Below, one piece after another: positions 1-8,200 of a DNA stretch of 42,351 nucleotides. Position numbers and translations under genes: made by a program. The notes under the pieces are model-generated. The model had not been told where the DNA came from. It made no database searches and saw only the letters and a program-made list of their open reading frames with translations. Origin of the DNA: Prevotella sp. (GTDB lineage Bacteria; Bacteroidota; Bacteroidia; Bacteroidales; Bacteroidaceae); the NCBI GenBank assembly GCA_017615355.1, contig JAGAAJ010000144.1, positions 1 to 42,351 of the forward strand. The letters are read 5' to 3'. Each line of letters opens with the position of its first letter. Position 1 is the first letter of the stretch.

Positions 1-315
1 ATCTTCACCCCCGCCGTGACCACCTGCCCCGCCAACGACGCCGAGCACTTCACCCTCACCCGCGCCACCCGCGCCGCCAACGGCACCTACACCGGCGGCA
101 ACCTCGTCAGCGTGCGCATGCTCTGCCGCGCCACCGGCGACGCCATGCAGAAGCGCATGACCGAGGACGCCGAGCTGGGCTACACCTCGCTCGCGCAGAA
201 GATCAAGAGCGGCGAGCTCGAGCTCTCGAACACCAAGGGCGAGTACATCAGCGGCCTCGGCAGCGGCTCCGGCAGCTCCAGCGGATGGGGCGATGAGCCG
301 GTGGTGAATCCGTAA
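1..315 (+). CDS. 3' end of an unidentified gene (truncated by window edge)
   Basis: Frame 1 is open from the first base to a TAA at 313-315, so this is the last 104 residues of a longer protein. No domain is recognised with confidence. The fragment has a conserved-looking core (LVSVRMLCRATGDAMQ, then a Leu/Lys/Glu-rich stretch) and ends in a Gly/Ser linker followed by an acidic tail. It is clearly more GC-rich than most of the window, with nearly all third positions G or C. The smalltalk-like micro-ORF downstream suggests an HU-like DNA-binding protein, because smalltalk ORFs usually follow those genes, but the visible residues do not show an HU fold. Function is left open. Confidence 0.5.
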   Translation: MFTPAVTTCPANDAEHFTLTRATRAANGTYTGGNLVSVRMLCRATGDAMQKRMTEDAELGYTSLAQKIKSGELELSNTKGEYISGLGSGSGSSSGWGDEPVVNP

Positions 316-318
316 ACA

Positions 319-380
319 CTCGCGCAGAGCATTTATTTAACTCGCGCAGAGCCGCAGAGTACGCGGAGTAGACGCAGAGG
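319..380 (+). repeat. Left arm of a dispersed gcagag-type inverted repeat
   Basis: The motif ctcgcgcagagc occurs at 319-330 and again at 341-352. The second copy runs on as a 40-nt arm (341-380) whose reverse complement matches 509-548 at about 33 of 40 positions; the outer 24 nt match at 23. The units are built from gcagag and gcggag words, like the gcagag/acggag intergenic repeats seen in many bacterial genomes. Confidence 0.75.
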
Positions 381-508
381 AATATTGATCTTTGAGAGTT
401 TAAAAGAGTTTTTCGGAGTTAGTGATTCTAGTCGCCTCAGCGAACTCAAAACACCCGCGAAAACTCATGATTACTCCGTGTACTCCCATAAGACCCGCGA
501 AAAATGAC

Positions 509-548
509 ACTCAGCGTTACCTCAGCGTACTCAGCGGCTCTGCGCGAG
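509..548 (+). repeat. Right arm of the gcagag-type inverted repeat
   Basis: Reverse complement of the 341-380 arm. Between the arms lie two copies of acccgcgaaaa (near 453-464 and 493-504) but no plausible gene. The whole 319-548 block separates the truncated upstream gene from the micro-ORF at 575. Confidence 0.75.
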
Positions 549-574
549 AAATGAATCTCTAATTCTTGACAATC

Positions 575-712
575 ATGAACATCTTTGACAACCTGAAACA
601 AAAGGCCTGGGCGCTGATCAAGCGCAAGGCGGTGGAGGTGCTGGTGGCGATGCTCACCGCAGCCATCACGGCACTCACGACTACGAGCTGCATGGGACAT
701 GGGCCGTTCTGA
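575..712 (+). CDS. Smalltalk-like micro-protein (45 aa)
   Basis: A 45-codon ORF from ATG 575 to TGA 710-712. It encodes an N-terminal amphipathic Lys-rich stretch (NLKQKAWALIKRKAVEV), then a hydrophobic Ala/Thr/Leu segment ending in TTTSCMGHGPF. The layout, a hydrophobic helix followed by a Thr-rich turn and a SCMG-type end, is that of the smalltalk proteins that Bacteroidales usually carry between an HU-like DNA-binding gene and an N-acetylmuramoyl-L-alanine amidase. Function is unknown for the family. No amidase follows here: the next features are tandem repeats and a terminator. The end resembles a lipobox, but the Cys lies too far toward the C-terminus for a normal lipoprotein. The assignment rests on size, composition and ending only. 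Confidence 0.6.
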   Translation: MNIFDNLKQKAWALIKRKAVEVLVAMLTAAITALTTTSCMGHGPF

Positions 713-719
713 GCCAAAT

Positions 720-775
720 GGAGCGTGCAAAAATGAAAATGGAGCCTGCAAAAAATTATTTGGGGCGTGTAAAAA
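720..775 (+). repeat. 21-nt period tandem repeat, about 2.7 units
   Basis: Units start at 720, 741 and 762 with ggagcgtgcaaaaa, ggagcctgcaaaaa and ggggcgtgtaaaaa. The spacing of exactly 21 nt is three times the 7-nt period of other arrays in this window. Confidence 0.75.
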
Positions 776-810
776 GAAGGATGCGCTGTGAGCACATCCT
801 TCTTAATTTT
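774..810 (+). terminator. Intrinsic terminator after the micro-ORF
   Basis: Ten-base-pair stem, aagaaggatg (774-783) with catccttctt (795-804), closed by an 11-nt loop and followed by aatttt. It fits the end of the plus-strand transcript from the left edge. The A-run on the other side could let it work on the minus strand too. Confidence 0.7.
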
Positions 811-876
811 GCTTAGAATACGTCCTTCTGATTAGAAGCGTTATTTTTTTGCTTAGAATACAATCTTCTGATTAGA
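807..876 (+). repeat. Two 30-nt direct repeats, 40-nt period, overlapping a stop codon
   Basis: The block ttttgcttagaatac...ttctgattaga occurs at 807-836 and 847-876 with only a few mismatches in its middle. The second copy contains the stop codon of the beta-barrel gene (872-874), so this looks like a local duplication of that gene's 3' end. Confidence 0.75.
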
Positions 877-3800
877 GCGTCCGGAAACCGCCTCCGAAAC
901 CGCCTCCTCCGAAGCCACCGCCGCCACGGTTGCCACCGCGATTGCCGCCACGATTGTTGCCGCCGCCGAAGCCCATGCCCATGCCCATGCCGCGCATGCC
1001 CTGACGGGACTCACGTGTGCCGAAGAGATTGAGGCGATAGATGACGCGCAGCATGGCGTAGCTGGTGATGGCGTTGTACTCGTTGTCGGTGCGGGCCATA
1101 GCGCTGATGGTGCGCGAGAAGGTGGACTGCTGGTGCAGGATGTCGTAGAACTGCAGCGAGACGGTGAGGGGCTTGCCCTGCAGGAATCCCTGCGACAGCT
1201 GTGCGTTCCAGATGAGCTCGTTGGTGTTCATCGAGGCGTCGCTGTAGCCGCGACGGCTGTTCATACCCATATCGGTGGAGAGCTGTGTGCCCCAAGGCAT
1301 CGAGATGGTGGTGTTGAAGCCGTAGGCGAAGCTCCAGGTGTCGAGGTTGGACTGCGGCTGCAGCTCGTTGCGTGTGTGGCTGTAGTTGACCGAACCGTTC
1401 AGCTCGAACTCCAGCCAGCTGTTGCGATAGGTGAAGCCCAGACGGCTGCCCAGGGTGTTGGTGTTGGTGGCGTTCTTCAGCGACTCGTTGTTCTTCGAGA
1501 TATAGCCTACGCGATGGTTGTAGTTGTCGTTGAGCGAGAGGTTGTAGCTGAAGTATCCCAGTGAGTCGATGGCCGAGCTCCACATGACGTTGCCGCCTGC
1601 ATTCCAGTTGCCGTTGATGTTCTCAGGACGTGTGGTGCGTCCGCCGGTAGTGGGGTCGTAGGTCACTTTGTTGGCAATGCTGTTCGCGGTCATCGAGAAG
1701 TTGGCATTGGCATTGATGAAGCGCTGGTAGGAGGGATAATAGTTGTTGAAGCGGAGGTTGAAGCGCTGTGTGAACGAGGGCTTCAGCTCGGCGTTACCCG
1801 TGGTCTTGTTCAGCGGGTCGGTATTGTCGTCGATGACGAGCAGCTGCTCCATCGAGGGCTGGCTGGTGTTGGCGCGATATTCGAAGCGCAGCTGGCCCTG
1901 CTGTGAGAAGCGGTAGCGGAAGTTGGCCGTGGGGCTCCAGTTGACGACGGAACGGCTGACAACGGTGTCGACGCCCAGATAATGCTGTGTGAACTCCGAT
2001 GTCTGCGGAACGATCTGCAGGCCGACGTTGAAGTCGTAGGTGTTGCGGATGAATCGCAGCATCACCTCACCTGTGTGGATAAAGTTCTCATAGGAGGAGT
2101 AGCGGCTCTGGTCCTTGCTGTAGTAGGGATCGACCTCGGTAGGTGTATAGCCGTTGCTGACGATGTTGAAGTACCTCTCCCACTGGCGGTAGCTGGGCGA
2201 CACGCCATTGAAGTCGAAGCCTCGGGTGGGGTCGGACAGCAAGGGGTCGGAGTAGTCGTAGGTGGCACGGTCGGTCTCGTTGTAGCGATACTGGTAGGTA
2301 TAGCTGAACTGCAGGAAGGTGGCATAGGCGATAGGCTCGCTATAGGTGGCCTTGGCGCTGTAGTCCCACGACTTGGTGGGCGAGAGGTTGTAGTGGTTGG
2401 ACTGGTATTTCGAGAGTCCTTCGACACCGTTGAACTTGGTAGTGCTCTTGAAGAGATTTGTCTGGTTGTTCGCCAGCTGGCGGTTCTCGTTGTTGCTGTA
2501 GTTACCCGTCAGCTGGATGGTGAAGTTGCGTCCCTTGCCGTTGAGCAGACGGTTCACCATCAGCGTGCCGCCCAGGTTCTTGTTCTCGCCATAGCTCAGC
2601 GACCTGTTGTCGCTACCGTTGACAAGGAGGTCGGCCAGTTCGCCGCCGTTCTTCATGATCTCCTGCATGACGGCAGCGTTCAGCTGATAGTCGATGACTT
2701 CGTAGGGGTCGCTGTTGAACATGACCGATGTGCTCCAGCTAGTTCCATCGTTGGTGGAATAGCTCCAGCTGGGACGGAAGTTGACGTTCCACAGCGTGTC
2801 GGGTGTCCACTCGATGTAACCCTGGGCGCTCCAGCTGTTTGAGCGCGAGAAGTTCTGGTTGACAGAGCTTTGGAACGAGTTGGTCTCTTCGCCCACGAAG
2901 TTCTGTGTAGTACGACGCGACCAGGTGTCGCCGTCGCGGTGGTTCCAGTTGACGCTGGCCTGAGCGGTGAGCTTGTCGGTCTTCTCATAGTTGTAGTTGA
3001 GCATACCCGACTTTGCAGCATTCAGTCCGTTGCCGCCCATGCCGCGTCCGCCGCCGAAGCCACGTCCGCCGCCTCCGCCGAAGCCCATATCATTGGTGTT
3101 GTTTGCGTTGGCCATACCCATCAGGCGGTGGTCGCCTCTCATATACATACCGAACAGGCGGCTGGAATAGCGGCCCTTGGTGCCGATGCCCATATCAGCA
3201 TTGGCCATCGTGCCGCGGTTCATTCCTGCACGCAGGCCAAAGTCGATGACGGTCTGCTCGTTGCCGTCGTCAATGCCGGTGATACGGCTCAGGTCGCTCT
3301 TCTCGTCGTAGGCACGGATGCGCTCCACGATGTTGGCAGGCAGGTTCTTCATGGCCGTCTTGGTGTCGCCAAACTCCTTGCCGTCGACCTTGATCTTCGA
3401 CACCGACTTACCGTTGATGGTGATGTTGCCGTTGTCGTCGACCTCAGCGCCGGGCAAGCGCTTCACCAGCTCCTCCACAACAGAGCCCTCGGGGGTCTTG
3501 AAAGCGTCGGCATTATATATGATGGTGTCGCCCTTCGAATACATGCGGGTCTGGTTCTTCACCACCACCACTTCTTTCAGGATGTTGCCGTCGGCAGCCA
3601 GGGTGATGATGCCGAGATTCTGCGGCTGTCCGCTCACGGTGACGGGCTTCACGAAGGTGGTGTAGCCCACGCTGGTGATACGCAGCAGAAAGCGTCCGTC
3701 GTTGGGCGCTGTGGCCTTGAAATTGCCGTCAAGGTCGGTGACAAAGTTCTGTATCAGGGTGCTGTCAGTCTTCAACAGCGATACGGTGGCCTGCATGATG

Positions 3801-3928
3801 CCTTCCTGCGTGTCTTTGTCGACTACGACACCGCTGATAGTTCGCTGCGCAGAAACTGAGAGGGCCGTCAGCAGCACAACGGCCGTCATAAGTAGAAATC
3901 GCTTCATTGGGGTTGATTTTTTATTCAT
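872..3928 (-). CDS. Outer-membrane beta-barrel protein, CarboxypepD_reg/TonB-receptor-like
   Basis: A 1018-residue secreted outer-membrane protein. Residues 1-27 form a signal peptide ending SVSAQ; a start at Met8 (MKRFLLMTAVV) is a possible alternative. Residues ~29-115 are a carboxypeptidase-regulatory-like beta-sandwich (TISGVVVDKDTQEGIMQATV). Residues ~120-240 resemble a plug with the EELVKRLPGAEVDDNGNI motif of the OMP_b-brl_3 family. The rest is a long barrel rich in aromatic, Asn and Ser strands (QLRFEYRANTSQPSMEQL). It lacks SusC signatures and no SusD partner is present. A Gly-rich stretch follows the plug (~280-300), and the protein ends in a 48-residue Gly/Arg/Met-rich tail (971-1018) rather than the usual terminal aromatic strand. 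The substrate cannot be told. The gene is divergent from aroB and shows no clear promoter box. Confidence 0.85.
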   Translation of the reverse strand: MNKKSTPMKRFLLMTAVVLLTALSVSAQRTISGVVVDKDTQEGIMQATVSLLKTDSTLIQNFVTDLDGNFKATAPNDGRFLLRITSVGYTTFVKPVTVSGQPQNLGIITLAADGNILKEVVVVKNQTRMYSKGDTIIYNADAFKTPEGSVVEELVKRLPGAEVDDNGNITINGKSVSKIKVDGKEFGDTKTAMKNLPANIVERIRAYDEKSDLSRITGIDDGNEQTVIDFGLRAGMNRGTMANADMGIGTKGRYSSRLFGMYMRGDHRLMGMANANNTNDMGFGGGGGRGFGGGRGMGGNGLNAAKSGMLNYNYEKTDKLTAQASVNWNHRDGDTWSRRTTQNFVGEETNSFQSSVNQNFSRSNSWSAQGYIEWTPDTLWNVNFRPSWSYSTNDGTSWSTSVMFNSDPYEVIDYQLNAAVMQEIMKNGGELADLLVNGSDNRSLSYGENKNLGGTLMVNRLLNGKGRNFTIQLTGNYSNNENRQLANNQTNLFKSTTKFNGVEGLSKYQSNHYNLSPTKSWDYSAKATYSEPIAYATFLQFSYTYQYRYNETDRATYDYSDPLLSDPTRGFDFNGVSPSYRQWERYFNIVSNGYTPTEVDPYYSKDQSRYSSYENFIHTGEVMLRFIRNTYDFNVGLQIVPQTSEFTQHYLGVDTVVSRSVVNWSPTANFRYRFSQQGQLRFEYRANTSQPSMEQLLVIDDNTDPLNKTTGNAELKPSFTQRFNLRFNNYYPSYQRFINANANFSMTANSIANKVTYDPTTGGRTTRPENINGNWNAGGNVMWSSAIDSLGYFSYNLSLNDNYNHRVGYISKNNESLKNATNTNTLGSRLGFTYRNSWLEFELNGSVNYSHTRNELQPQSNLDTWSFAYGFNTTISMPWGTQLSTDMGMNSRRGYSDASMNTNELIWNAQLSQGFLQGKPLTVSLQFYDILHQQSTFSRTISAMARTDNEYNAITSYAMLRVIYRLNLFGTRESRQGMRGMGMGMGFGGGNNRGGNRGGNRGGGGFGGGGFGGGFRTL

Positions 3929-3982
3929 TTCTGATAACTCTGACGCAATGCAGGAGAAAAAGTTTAAGAAATATCAAAAAAA

Positions 3983-4016
3983 ACTATGAACTATGAACTC
4001 TCAACTCTCAACTTTT
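3983..4016 (+). repeat. 7-nt tandem array in the aroB promoter
   Basis: Units actatga, actatga, actctca, actctca start at 3983, 3990, 3997 and 4004, followed by acttttt. The array covers the place where a -33 box would lie for the -7 box at 4020-4027. Confidence 0.85.
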
Positions 4017-4019
4017 TTG

Positions 4020-4027
4020 TACCTTTG
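4020..4027 (+). promoter_or_regulatory. -7 box of the aroB promoter
   Basis: tacctttg fits TAnnTTTG exactly and lies 13 nt before ATG 4041. No TTTG occurs 19-20 nt upstream; that region is the heptamer array. The box decides the start: the longer reading frame from 3993 would have to be translated from upstream of the promoter. Confidence 0.65.
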
Positions 4028-4040
4028 GCGGCGAAAAAAT

Positions 4041-5150
4041 ATGGAAGAGCAGAAAGTTATCCTATCAGAGAATCTGGAGCAGACAGTCACAGAGGCTGTC
4101 CAGTCAACGCCGCACGACCGGCTGTTTGTCATTTGCGACACCCATACCCATGAGCTGTGCCTGCCATTGGTGAGCGGCTTCGAGTGCATGAAGGGTGCTC
4201 ATGTCATTACCATCCTGCCAGGCGACGAGCACAAGACGCTGCAACAGGTGGAGCAGGTGTGGAGCGAGCTGCAAAAGAATGGCGCCACCCGTCACTCGTT
4301 GTGCGTAAACATCGGCGGCGGAATGGTGACCGACCTGGCGGGCTTTGCCCTCAGCACCTTTAAGCGCGGCATGAGCTTCATCAACATCCCCACCACGCTG
4401 CTGGCAATGGTCGACGCCAGCGTGGGCGGCAAGACGGGCTTCAACTACGGCGGTCTGAAGAACGAGATTGGCGTCTTCAGCAATGCCGATGCCGTCATCC
4501 TCGACGCCACGTTCCTCCGCACCTTAGACAGGGAAAACATCCTCTCGGGCTATGCGGAAATGCTGAAACATGGATTGATTTATAGAGGAGAGAGGAAAGA
4601 GGAAAGAGGAGAGAGGAAAGAGGAAAGAGGAGAGAAGAGAGAGACACTTTTGCAGGAATTACTTTCCTACGACGTGGAGCAGCCGGACTTGGTGCAGCTG
4701 GGACGCATGGTGGCCGAGAGCGTGCAGGTGAAGCAGCGCATCGTGCTGGAAGACCCACGCGAACAGGGCCTGCGCAAGGCATTGAACCTCGGCCACACCA
4801 TTGGCCACGCCTTCGAGGCAATGGCTTTGGCTAAAGAGAGTCCCATATTGCACGGCTATGCCGTAGCCTACGGTCTGATGTGCGAGCTGTATCTCAGCGT
4901 GATGAAGACGGGCTTCCCTGTCGACACGATGCGTCAGGTGAACAGCTTCATCCTTGAGCACTATGGCCGCATGACCATCACCTGCGACGACTACCCCACC
5001 CTGCTTCAGCTGATGACACACGACAAGAAGAACACGGGCAGCCAGATCAACTTCACCCTGCTGCACGGCGTAGGCGACCTAGCTCTCAACCAGACGGCCA
5101 CCAAAGAAGAGATTGAAGAGGCGCTCGACTTCTATCGCGAGGGACTATAG
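4041..5150 (+). CDS. aroB: 3-dehydroquinate synthase
   Basis: Converts DAHP to 3-dehydroquinate, the second shikimate-pathway step, in the cytosol, using NAD and a divalent metal. The 369-residue protein shows GGGMVTDLAGFALSTFKRG (~93-110), INIPTTLLAMVDASVGGKTG (~115-132), YAEMLKHG (~171), GHTIGHAFEA (251-260) and HGYAVAYGLMCEL (~271), which together carry the metal and substrate ligands. The start at 4041 is preferred because a -7 promoter box lies at 4020-4027. Residues ~182-201 are a highly charged Arg/Glu/Lys/Gly segment encoded by a heptamer array just after YAEMLKHGLIY; aroB homologues normally have no such segment there, so it looks like an insertion that kept the frame open. The gene ends before a strong terminator and appears monocistronic. 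Confidence 0.96.
   Translation: MEEQKVILSENLEQTVTEAVQSTPHDRLFVICDTHTHELCLPLVSGFECMKGAHVITILPGDEHKTLQQVEQVWSELQKNGATRHSLCVNIGGGMVTDLAGFALSTFKRGMSFINIPTTLLAMVDASVGGKTGFNYGGLKNEIGVFSNADAVILDATFLRTLDRENILSGYAEMLKHGLIYRGERKEERGERKEERGEKRETLLQELLSYDVEQPDLVQLGRMVAESVQVKQRIVLEDPREQGLRKALNLGHTIGHAFEAMALAKESPILHGYAVAYGLMCELYLSVMKTGFPVDTMRQVNSFILEHYGRMTITCDDYPTLLQLMTHDKKNTGSQINFTLLHGVGDLALNQTATKEEIEEALDFYREGL
4585..4640 (+). repeat. Intragenic 7-nt array in aroB, 8 units
   Basis: Eight consecutive purine heptamers (gaggaga or gaggaaa, the last gaagaga), starting at 4585 and stepping by 7 nt. Seven does not divide by three, so the array is read through all three frames, giving the 7-residue peptide period GERKEER. 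No frame of the unit contains a stop. Confidence 0.9.
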
Positions 5151-5178
5151 AGCCATAAACATTGAGCATACAAGAAAA

Positions 5179-5209
5179 AGCCGCAACGGATATCCGCTGC
5201 GGCTCTTTT
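5179..5209 (+). terminator. Intrinsic terminator after aroB, probably bidirectional
   Basis: Stem agccgca (5179-5185) with tgcggct (5198-5204), extended inward by the palindrome cggatatccg, then ctttta. The aagaaaaag on the other side gives a U-rich tail for minus-strand transcripts, so it may also end the pectin operon. Confidence 0.8.
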
Positions 5210-5222
5210 ATTAACCTTGAGC

Positions 5223-5273
5223 TAAAGCTCGAGCTCGCTCACGCTCGATAAAGCATGAGCAAGCTCAGCTTTA
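5223..5273. repeat. Imperfect inverted repeat at the end of the pectin operon
   Basis: Arm 5223-5245 (starting taaagctcgagctc) pairs with 5252-5273 (ending agctcagcttta) with one bulge and few mismatches. The words gagctcgctcacgctcg and gagcaagctc suggest a dispersed repeat more than a protein site. It lies between the terminator and the CE8 stop codon. Confidence 0.65.
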
Positions 5274-5276
5274 TTC

Positions 5277-8200
5277 TCACTTAATCACGACCTTGCGGCC
5301 ATTGATGATGTAGAGACCCTTCTGAGCCTTCTGCACACGCACACCCTGCATGTTGTAGACAGCATTGTCGGCAGGCTGGCTGTCAGTAGCCAGCTCGTCG
5401 ATGCCAGTAACAACGGTGACGGTGACAGGTTCGCCAAGACCACCGCACGGGTTAGCTGCACGGAGCGTCAGGACGTCGTCATCACCAACCTGAATGTCGA
5501 AGCTGAAGCCTTGCGTCAGACCGACAAACACGCCGTTCTTGAACAGGGCATAGGCCGAGGCATTGTTATAGGTGGGTGACCATGTCACAGTTCCATTCTC
5601 AAGTTTGGCATCGTTGGGAGCCTGCACCTGTGTAGCCAGTGTCTTGGGATCCCAGTCGGTGAACATCTTGTCATAGGCGAAGCCTGCAGCCTGGTCGGCA
5701 GTGAGGATGGTCTCAAACGATCCACCGAAGGAGTTAATGATGTTGCTAGAGGGCGTGATGTCGTTGCCAGCAGCGTCCTTCGTACCGTACTCGCCGAAGA
5801 GCTTCGGGTCTTTGTTGTTCATACCCTTCTGGGTCCAGCGTGAGGAGACGAGGGTCTGTGCAGCATTGTTGTCGAGCGTGGTGTTCAGGTAGACCGTGAT
5901 AGGCTCGTTCTGCCAGGTACGGCCAAAGTTCCAGTCGCCCTTGCCCTTAGCCAGATCAACCACGGTGCAGCCGTCGAAGACATAACCGAACTGCGTGGTA
6001 GTGGTGGGAGCCACGATGGTACGTCCGCCAGTGCCGTCGGTCTTGCGAGGCTCCAGTGAGATGGTGGTGTTCTGGAAGCGGATGTCGCCACCGCCGCAGA
6101 TGAAGTCCACAGTACCGTGGATGTCGCAGTCCTCCCAGTAAGCCTGCTGGCTGCTGTTCGAGCTGTAGTAGGTGTCCTGATAAGAGAGCATGCGCACATT
6201 CTTACCGATGGTACGGTTACCGGCATCCTGGATGACGGCAGCACGTCCGGCAGAACCGGCGTTGTAGTAGTCAAGGGCGTTCTGCAGCGTCAGATCCTGC
6301 AAGTAGAGGTTGGTGCCGCTGATATCAAGCAAGTCTGCCTTGCCCAGTCCCTCGATGCTCTTGTCAGGCTTAGTGACGATGATGGTGTTGTCCATCGACT
6401 GACCGATGAGAGAGATGTTATGACCCGTAATAGCAGTCTTGACGGTAGTGTCGAGGTCGTATGTGCCGTCGGGCAGGAAGATGAACGAGCGCTCAGCATC
6501 CTTTGCAGCATTGACACCGTTCACCACGTCGAGCACGTCGATGAGACTGCCAGCATCGCCAGCCTTCACGAAGTACCAGTTGCCCTCGCTCTCGAAGTTG
6601 ACCTCGGCAGTATTCACAATCTTCATGCCGTGGATGTACATCTCGCCACCACACTGCATCTCCAGCGTCAGCGTGCCAGGCTCGCCCTCGTAGTTGAAGA
6701 CAGCCGTACCGCCGTCGCCATCAGACTTGCCCTCAATGGTAGCCAGCGTCTCGCCGTCCTTCTTCACAGCGATGCCGGTGGCAGAGCCATACTGGCAGAG
6801 CGTCACAGTGACAGTGGCCTTCGGGCCAACGAGCAGGTCGACGGTGTTGCCGTTCTTGAAGGCCCATCCGTGCTGTGCATCGTGCCAGTAGAAGCCGTCG
6901 CCAGCAGGATTGAATGCCTCGTGATCCTCGGCATAGAAGAACTTGTTGGTGAGGTCGAAGGTGTACTTCTTGTGGGTGCTGGCCTCCTCAATCTCGGTCT
7001 GGATGGCATAGAGCTTGGTGTTGCCGGTAATGACGTCGGCGGTGGTGAACTTCTCGCCCAAGACAGACGTCTTGAACCAACCACGAGCCTTGTAGCCTTC
7101 CTTCGTGGCAGCCACTTCAGCAATGTCGCAGGCGAACTCGCCAATGGCGGCATCCTTCTCCACGGTCTGCGTCTTCAGCACGGTGGTGCCGTCGACACCT
7201 ACATACTCCAGCGTGCAGAACGGCTTGTAGATCACATTCAGCACATAGTCCATCTGCGTATCAGCAGCCGTCAGGGGGATGGTGACCTTACACTGGCTTT
7301 GAGTGCCTTCGTAGGTCAGCTCGCCTACTTCACCGCTGGCAGCAGTAACGTCGGTCAGAGGATTCTCGGCGCTCACCATCGTCTCGCTATTCTTCAGCTC
7401 GAGAGTAGCCTCATACAATTCGCCGAACACATCCTCAGCAGCATATTCAGTGCCGTTGACCTTGAACGAGGCCAGGATGGGCACTTCCTTCTCAGTACCA
7501 CTCAGCGTACCTTCGATGACAATGTCGGCAAGACCCATCTGCTTCCCATCCTGCAGGTGATAGAGGAAGAGCTTCAGACCACATGTGCCTTCACCAGGTG
7601 TAGCACCAGTGACGTCGTAGTTTTTCTCAGTGACCAAACTTGAATTGTTGCGTTCTGGCTTAACACCCTTGTCCAGTTCGACAGTCGTGCCGTCAGAGTT
7701 TTGCCAGTAAACATCAATCAAACCATTGTCGGTACCGAAGCGGTTGGCCTTGAACGACACCTTAGTCGGTGTGAAGGCGAAGCCAGGTTTCGGAGTGAAG
7801 AGGAAGCTCACGGCATCATCATCAGTCAGATTGTCGTTATGCTGTTCAACAGGGGCCAAACGGGTCTCTGTTGTACCCATGTAGGTTTGTTTGTCCAGAA
7901 TGCTCCAGTTGCTTCCGTGTGTCACCTTGCTGTTGAGGAAGTAGTCGGCGTTGGAGAATGTAGCCTTCTGGTCCTCAGTACCCTCGTCGAACGGGAAGGT
8001 CACTGTAGCGGGCTCGTTATCAAGCGTGATCTTCTCCTTGGGAGCATACTGAACGACGGAGAGCGAATAGTAATAGTTGTTGTCGTTGACAGAAGTCACA
8101 GCTACATAGCCAACCTCGGCATCGCTGCGCTTGGCGGTGTAGGTAGTCACAGGATTGCTTTGCGTGTTCGTAATAATCTCATCGCTGTTGCCAATAGAGT

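Noticed and set aside
2870-3859. Long plus-strand frame of 329 codons opposite the first beta-barrel gene
   Set aside because: It is antisense to a well-supported gene, has an Ala/Val/His-rich composition typical of complementary frames, and shows no recognisable motif.
872-3928. Reading the beta-barrel proteins (here and at 40205) as SusC
   Set aside because: They have the plug and barrel pattern of the OMP_b-brl_3 family, and no SusD gene is adjacent to either.
3993-4040. N-terminal extension of aroB by 16 residues
   Set aside because: It lies across the -7 promoter box and a tandem repeat; AroB homology begins after ATG 4041.
6117-7643. Plus-strand frame of 508 codons opposite the CE8 gene
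   Set aside because: Same reason: a shadow of the pectinesterase, with no domain or promoter of its own.
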